Made by a program: the position numbers and the translations under genes. The notes beneath the pieces are model-generated. The model was not told the origin of the DNA, made no database searches, and worked only from the letters and a program-made list of their open reading frames with translations. Positions 15,412 through 19,592 of a DNA stretch of 19,592 nucleotides are shown piece after piece. Each line of letters opens with the position of its first letter. Positions within the stretch are counted from its first letter, which is position 1. This DNA is from Bacteroidales bacterium UBA1800 (GTDB taxonomy: Bacteria > Bacteroidota > Bacteroidia > Bacteroidales > VadinHA17), in the NCBI GenBank assembly GCA_002319915.1, contig DCFQ01000024.1, positions 9,115 to 28,706 on the forward strand, read 5' to 3'.

Positions 15412-15419
15412 TAATATTG
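15412..15419 (+). promoter_or_regulatory. Possible -7 element of the MFS gene
   Basis: TAATATTG, one mismatch from TAnnTTTG, ends 28 bases before the MFS start. This distance matches the other candidate promoters in the window. The -33 region is not convincing. The rest of the 129-base gap after the isomerase gene shows no clear terminator. Confidence 0.3.
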
Positions 15420-15447
15420 CAGCCAGTTTTAAGCGCAGGGCATTCTG

Positions 15448-16644
15448 ATGAACAGCATCGCTAAAATATTCATAAGACAGGCTGAGACGGCCGGAAAAAG
15501 GAGGACAAGGATCACTGTTGCCCTCTTCTATTTCAGCATGGGACTTACCTTTGCATCGTGGGCCAGCCGCATCCCGGATATTAAGACCAGGCTTCACCTT
15601 AACGATGCACTCTTCGGCACGATCCTTTTCGCCCTTCCGGCCGCCCAGTTCCTGATGATGACCTTCTCCGGGAAGCTGGTTACCAGGTTCGGAAGCAGGA
15701 ATGTTGTGCTGTTTGCCCTTCCCGCATATACGATCTGTCTGAGCAATCTTGGACTTGTAAATGAAGGGTGGCAGCTTGCGATAGGGCTTTTTATGTTCGG
15801 TCTGTCCGGGAACCTCTGCAACATTTCGATCAATACCCAGGGAGTGACGACCGAGAAGATGTATGACCGCCCGATTATGGCTTCGTTCCACGGCGGCTGG
15901 AGCCTTGCAGGGTTTACCGGTGCCCTGATAGGGATGCTCATGATCAACCTGAAAGTCGTTCCATACTGGCATTTCGTAACGGTTATCCTGATTGTCTGGA
16001 CGATCATCTGGATCAACCATCCATACCTTGCAGAAACAAGACCCTTAAATGGTGCCCTTTCAACCGGACGGAGATTCTTCAATAAACCTGATACTTCCCT
16101 GGTCCAGCTGGGGATAATCGGATTCTGCAGTATGGCAAGCGAAGGAGCGATGTTCGACTGGAGCGGGGTCTATTTCAAGGATGTGGTCAAAGCTCCGCCG
16201 TCCGTCGTAATACTGGGCTATACTTCATTTATGATCATGATGGCATCGGGACGCTTCATGGCCGACAGGGTGACCTCCATGATCGGCCGGAAAAAGCTCC
16301 TCCAGCTCTGCGGCATACTGATCTCGACAGGCCTGTATATCTCAGTCGCATTTCCCTCTCTGGTTCCTTCGACAATAGCGTTCATGATAGTCGGGCTGGG
16401 GGTTTCGAGCATAGTACCCTCAGTATACAGCGCGGCAGGGAGGGTCGCAAAAGTCCCGCCCGGGATCGCATTGGCCACCGTCTCAAGCGTAAGCTTCCTC
16501 GGCTTCCTGATGGGACCCCCGCTGATTGGATATATCTCAAACGCAGCCGGATTGCGGTATTCATTCGCGGTTATCGGAATCTTCGGGATCGGGATCTCAC
16601 TTATGGTGACATTTAACAATGCGCTGAAAAAGATCTGGGAATAA
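15448..16644 (+). CDS. YbjJ-like major facilitator superfamily transporter
   Basis: 398-residue inner-membrane transporter with about 12 hydrophobic segments, a normal MFS length. The conserved loop 2-3 motif is GKLVTRFGSRN (75-85) and its counterpart between helices 8 and 9 is GRFMADRVTSMIGRKK (268-283). Features shared with the E. coli YbjJ group, from memory, are FASWASRIPDIK (35-46), GNLCNISINTQG (121-132), SFHGGWSLAGFTGA (146-159) and SEGAMFDWSGVY (231-242). Substrates of this group are poorly known. Because it lies near a fucosidase PUL it could move fucose or another sugar, but it is not a FucP-type sequence, so this is only context. Start ATG at 15448 places the first helix at about residue 22. 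Confidence 0.88.
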   Translation: MNSIAKIFIRQAETAGKRRTRITVALFYFSMGLTFASWASRIPDIKTRLHLNDALFGTILFALPAAQFLMMTFSGKLVTRFGSRNVVLFALPAYTICLSNLGLVNEGWQLAIGLFMFGLSGNLCNISINTQGVTTEKMYDRPIMASFHGGWSLAGFTGALIGMLMINLKVVPYWHFVTVILIVWTIIWINHPYLAETRPLNGALSTGRRFFNKPDTSLVQLGIIGFCSMASEGAMFDWSGVYFKDVVKAPPSVVILGYTSFMIMMASGRFMADRVTSMIGRKKLLQLCGILISTGLYISVAFPSLVPSTIAFMIVGLGVSSIVPSVYSAAGRVAKVPPGIALATVSSVSFLGFLMGPPLIGYISNAAGLRYSFAVIGIFGIGISLMVTFNNALKKIWE

Positions 16645-16662
16645 TATTATTTTTGTTACCGC

Positions 16663-16700
16663 TTTGCAGTTTTCAGTCTGTCAAAATCTGAAACTGCAAA
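16663..16700 (+). terminator. Hairpin after the MFS gene, probable terminator
   Basis: Arms TTTGCAGTTTTCAG (16663-16676) and CTGAAACTGCAAA (16688-16700) pair almost perfectly, with one bulged T and an 11-nt loop. The hairpin starts 19 bases after the MFS stop and is followed within five bases by a run of six T. The stem is AT-rich, so termination may be weak. Confidence 0.5.
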
Positions 16701-16750
16701 ACACTTTTTTAGCGAAATACCCCGTTCTATTTTTTTTGCAATCATCCTGT

Positions 16751-18760
16751 ATGCGCTTTAAGATATTGTTAATTCTCACCGGGATATTCCTGTTCCGGAC
16801 CGGATCGGGCCAGTACCTTACTGACAGCAACCTTCCCATAGTGGTCATCAGCACCGACAATGGAGCCGAGATCCGCGATGCCCCCAGGATCCGGGGGACG
16901 ATGAAGATCATCTACAGGAGCAATGGCGAACGGAATTACATATCCGACCAGAATGACCCGGCAATGCTGAATTACAGCGGAAGGATTGAAATTGAGATCC
17001 GCGGATCTTCCAGCGCATCGTTCGACAAGAAGCAGTACGGCTTCTCCACCCTTATGCCCGACAACGTGACAGAGGAAAATGTCAGCCTTCTCTGCCTTCC
17101 TGAAGACAATGACTGGATACTTAACTGTATGGTCTTTGACACCGCCATGATGAGGGATTACCTGAGCTATAGCCTCTCGCGCCGCATAGGGGAATATGCC
17201 TCGAGGACTGTTTATTGCGAAGTCGTGATCAACGAAAACTACAGGGGGCTCTATTTACTCCAGGAGAAAATAAAAGCGGGCCAGAACAGGGTCAACGTGC
17301 ATAAGATTGAACCGGCCGACAATTTGATGCCTGAAGTGACGGGTGGCTACATTACAAAGACCGATAAGACTACGGGAGGAGATCCCGTGGCGTGGGGGAT
17401 GGGCGGGGATTTCATTCATGTTCTGCCCGATCCTGCGGAAGTCACGCCCGAGCAGGGAACATATATATACCACCAGTTCACATCGTTCTCCAATGCGGCA
17501 GACAACAATAATTCATCAATCACCACCGGATTTCCGCATTTCATAGATATCCCTTCCTTTATCGATTACATGATCATCCAGGAACTTGCCTCCAACGCCG
17601 ACGCCTACCAGTTCAGCACCTATTTCCATAAGGACAGGAACGGGAAGCTGAGGGCAGGCCCCCTTTGGGATAATGATCTCACCTATGGAAACGATCTGTT
17701 CCTCTGGGGATACGACCGGAGCAAGACCAATGTATGGCAGTTTTCAAACGGCGACAATGAAGGACCGGGATTCTGGAAGGACCTGTTCCATAACGATGTT
17801 TTCAGGTGCTATATGTCGAAAAGATGGAATGAACTCATCCAGCCGGGCCAGCCTCTTAATCTTGCGACCTTGTCTTCCTTCATCGACACGACAGCTGATA
17901 AGATAAGGGAAGCCGGTGCAAGGAACTACTACAGGTGGGGGATTTCCACCAGTTTCGACGCCCGTGTCAATTTCATAAAGGAGTACCTGGCTGCAAGGAT
18001 CAGTTGGATCACTGCGAATATTGGTCCCTACGATGCATGCAGCTACGTTCCTGTTCCGCCGCTGATCATATCGAAGATCATGTACAATCCCCCTGCGTCC
18101 CCTGGTTTTGCTGAAAGCAAGGACCTGGAGTTCATTGAAATAAAAAACGATGGCGATGAGGCCACAGACCTTTCCGGGGTCTATTTCGCTGGCACCGGGT
18201 TCGTTTTCCAGTTTCCAGAGAACTCTTCCGTAGCACCACATGGTTCCGTTTTCCTTGCAGGAAACTCTTCGATCTTTACGGTCAAATACGGATTTGCTCC
18301 GTCCGGCCAGTTCACAAGGAATCTCTCCGATAAGGGCCAGGATCTTATCCTTGCCGACGGATACGGCAATACCATCGACCGGGTATCATATACCGACACA
18401 ATACCCTGGCCGGAGGCTGACGGCAATGGTTCCTACCTCAGGCTTAAGGATCTGAATCTCGACAATAACATTGCCTCCAGCTGGACCGCCTCGAACACTT
18501 CAATAATTGACGACGGGGAGATCCCTGCAGATATGCGGCTTACCGTGTTCCCGAACCCTACAGCTACCTCTGTCAGGATAATTAACGGCACTGAAATTTC
18601 TTCAGTGACTTTGTTTGATCTTTCCGGCCGCCAGCTTTTCTCTGCCGAAGTTAACAGCAAAGAGATCGAGCTTGACCTGAGCACGTACCCGAGAGGGATA
18701 TACTTCATCCGCGCTGTTACAGCGAATGGATCTTCAACAAGGAAGATCATAAAAGAATAG
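16751..18760 (+). CDS. Secreted CotH-family protein with lamin-tail and T9SS sorting domains
   Basis: 669-residue extracellular protein. Signal peptide 1-21 (ending GSGQ). A CotH-like domain spans about 28-420: EIRGSSSASFDKKQYGF (82-98), LPEDNDWIL, MRDYLSYSLSR, NENYRGLYLLQEKI (161-174) and GPLWDNDLTYGN (303-314). These match the conserved Lys, Glu and Asp positions of CotH atypical kinases, so ATP-dependent protein phosphorylation is possible but unproven. A lamin-tail domain follows (about 437-580; ISKIMYNPP, DLEFIEIKNDGDEATDLSGVYF). The end (about 592-669; LTVFPNPTATSVRI, LFDLSGRQLF, YFIRA, KIIKE) is a type A T9SS sorting domain, so the protein should cross the outer membrane and be released or anchored at the surface. 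I start at ATG 16751; the longer frame begins at TTG 16664 inside the terminator hairpin. No neighbour suggests its target. Confidence 0.9.
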   Translation: MRFKILLILTGIFLFRTGSGQYLTDSNLPIVVISTDNGAEIRDAPRIRGTMKIIYRSNGERNYISDQNDPAMLNYSGRIEIEIRGSSSASFDKKQYGFSTLMPDNVTEENVSLLCLPEDNDWILNCMVFDTAMMRDYLSYSLSRRIGEYASRTVYCEVVINENYRGLYLLQEKIKAGQNRVNVHKIEPADNLMPEVTGGYITKTDKTTGGDPVAWGMGGDFIHVLPDPAEVTPEQGTYIYHQFTSFSNAADNNNSSITTGFPHFIDIPSFIDYMIIQELASNADAYQFSTYFHKDRNGKLRAGPLWDNDLTYGNDLFLWGYDRSKTNVWQFSNGDNEGPGFWKDLFHNDVFRCYMSKRWNELIQPGQPLNLATLSSFIDTTADKIREAGARNYYRWGISTSFDARVNFIKEYLAARISWITANIGPYDACSYVPVPPLIISKIMYNPPASPGFAESKDLEFIEIKNDGDEATDLSGVYFAGTGFVFQFPENSSVAPHGSVFLAGNSSIFTVKYGFAPSGQFTRNLSDKGQDLILADGYGNTIDRVSYTDTIPWPEADGNGSYLRLKDLNLDNNIASSWTASNTSIIDDGEIPADMRLTVFPNPTATSVRIINGTEISSVTLFDLSGRQLFSAEVNSKEIELDLSTYPRGIYFIRAVTANGSSTRKIIKE

Positions 18761-18842
18761 CACCGCTCAACTTCCCTGACAGAGGGTGGCAAACCGGGTA
18801 CAATTAAACCCCCAGCAGGGGACAGGGTACGAACCTTTCTCT

Positions 18843-18905
18843 GTGTCTCCTCCGTGTCTCCTTCGTGTCACTCAGTGAAAGTTCTTTATAAAGTGAAAGT
18901 TCTTT
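18843..18905. repeat. Short tandem repeats in the gap before the nitroreductase gene
   Basis: Three 11-bp units, GTGTCTCCTCC, GTGTCTCCTTC and GTGTCACTCAG, fill 18843-18875. They run into two copies of AGTGAAAGTTCTTT at 18874-18887 and 18892-18905 (period 18). The remaining gap (18761-18997) has a small CCCC-AGCA-GGGG hairpin (18810-18821) and no gene I can support. The segment resembles decayed CTGTGT-type intergenic repeats of Bacteroidota genomes. Confidence 0.5.
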
Positions 18906-18997
18906 CTCCACCTGATTCCCCAAACCTATCCCGTAAATGGATTTTTTTGCTTAATTTACAAGCCTCTACCATCAATAACCTTCTAAAACTGCTCGGC

Positions 18998-19561
18998 ATG
19001 AAAATAAAAACTTCAATTCTTGTTCTTGCATTCCTGGCTTCAGCGAAGTTATTCGGCCAGGTCACTGACAACTGTGTTGCCAACCTTATCCTGTCAGGAT
19101 ATTCGGAAAGAGCCTATGTTTCTGAGCCGGTGACGGATCAGCAGCTGGAAATGATCCTCAAATGTGGCATTAAGGCTCCAAGCGGGAGGAACAATCAGCC
19201 ATGGAGATTCACCGTCGTAAGGGATGAACCCGCCATGAAAGAAGCCATCGGCAATGTCCTGACCGGAAATGTTCTGATCATTATTTCCGGAGTTGAATCG
19301 CAGACAGGTACCACACCGGACTTTGACTGCGGACTGGCAACCGAGAGCATGTTCCTTGCCGCTCACAGCCTTGGACTCGGCGCACGTATTTACGGGGGGC
19401 CTGTCGGGAATGTCAGCTCAAAAAGGGAACTTTTCCAGATCCCGGCGGGTTATAAGCCTGTCATAATTCTAAGGATCGGCAATGTTGATAAGACCGTAGA
19501 CGCGGTATCGGCTGCAACTCCGAGAAAATCCGCAGAGGAGATAGTAAATTACAAGAAATAG
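18998..19561 (+). CDS. Nitroreductase-family protein with a signal peptide
   Basis: 187-residue protein of the FMN-dependent nitroreductase fold. The FMN-contact segment APSGRNNQPWRF (60-71) is clear, as is the later LATESMFLAAHSLGLGARIYGG (113-134). The usual early RRSxRxF arginine pair is replaced by GYSERAYVSEPV (34-45), so one phosphate-binding Arg seems lost or moved. The middle of the protein is shorter than in typical nitroreductases of about 200-220 residues. Unusually, residues 1-21 look like a cleavable signal peptide (SILVLAFLASAKLFGQ), placing it outside the cytoplasm, where FMN and NAD(P)H are scarce. Start ATG at 18998 is chosen because the longer GTG frame (18854) begins within the tandem repeats. 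The substrate is unknown; it could bind another flavin or be non-enzymatic. Confidence 0.82.
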   Translation: MKIKTSILVLAFLASAKLFGQVTDNCVANLILSGYSERAYVSEPVTDQQLEMILKCGIKAPSGRNNQPWRFTVVRDEPAMKEAIGNVLTGNVLIIISGVESQTGTTPDFDCGLATESMFLAAHSLGLGARIYGGPVGNVSSKRELFQIPAGYKPVIILRIGNVDKTVDAVSAATPRKSAEEIVNYKK

Positions 19562-19592
19562 GCAGCAGATTCAGGATGCTCATTTTCTCCTC

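Noticed and set aside
15250..16020. 256-codon open frame on the minus strand
   Set aside because: It runs antisense to the MFS gene and the end of the isomerase gene, both of which have clear family motifs; its product is charged and low in hydrophobic core, and no motif is visible.
16664..16750. TTG-initiated extension of the CotH gene
   Set aside because: It starts inside the MFS terminator hairpin and the added residues do not resemble a signal sequence; the ATG at 16751 gives a clean one.
18854..18997. GTG-initiated extension of the nitroreductase gene
   Set aside because: It translates tandem-repeat DNA, whereas ATG 18998 begins a normal signal peptide.
1..19592. CRISPR array, tRNA/rRNA genes, insertion sequences or defence system
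   Set aside because: No regularly spaced repeats, clover-leaf or rRNA-like sequence, transposase or integrase frame, or known defence-family motif was found on either strand.

Overview
The window looks like chromosomal DNA of a Bacteroidota bacterium, most likely a Bacteroidales/Marinilabiliales-type anaerobe. The evidence is a SusC/SusD pair, outer-membrane lipoproteins, start codons mostly without Shine-Dalgarno sequences, AT-rich TAnnTTTG-like promoter elements, a V-type membrane pyrophosphatase, and a secreted protein with a type IX secretion (T9SS) sorting tail. The T9SS tail argues against Bacteroides itself. I see no transposase, integrase, tRNA, rRNA or CRISPR array, and no gene looks foreign by codon use.

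Layout: (1) 1-756 (+) is the 3' end of hppA, a membrane-bound ion-pumping pyrophosphatase. It converges on (2) a YajO-like aldo/keto reductase (778-1755, -). (3) From 1993 to 14622 everything is on the minus strand and forms a polysaccharide utilization locus (PUL). In transcription order: GH29 alpha-L-fucosidase (14622), a 942-residue GH2-like hydrolase (13255), a 301-bp intergenic region with a perfect 19-bp palindrome and a possible 57-codon ORF, SusC (10125), SusD (6913), a third lipoprotein that is probably a surface glycan-binding protein (5428), a convincing intrinsic terminator (4536-4584), then an exported GH2 beta-galactosidase-like enzyme (4422). (4) Divergent from the fucosidase, on the plus strand: an exported cyclophilin-type prolyl isomerase, a YbjJ-like MFS transporter, a secreted CotH/lamin-tail/T9SS protein and a nitroreductase-fold protein with a signal peptide.

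How the genes may work together: the SusD lipoprotein and the third lipoprotein would bind a glycan at the cell surface, SusC would import oligosaccharides with TonB energy, and the exported GH29 and the two GH2 enzymes would remove alpha-L-fucose and beta-linked sugars (galactose, glucuronate or similar). This predicts a fucosylated, beta-galactoside-type glycan. There is no endo-acting enzyme, sulfatase or regulator in the window, so the backbone cannot be named. The MFS protein could handle a released sugar, but nothing ties it to the PUL beyond proximity.

The least explained items are the family of the 942-residue GH2-like protein, the third lipoprotein, the palindrome and small ORF before susC, and two short repeat-bearing intergenic segments (1838-1974 and 18843-18905). 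Five start codons were moved from the longest open frame to better-supported positions (susD, GH29, CotH and nitroreductase downstream of the longest frame; hppA is open at its 5' end).
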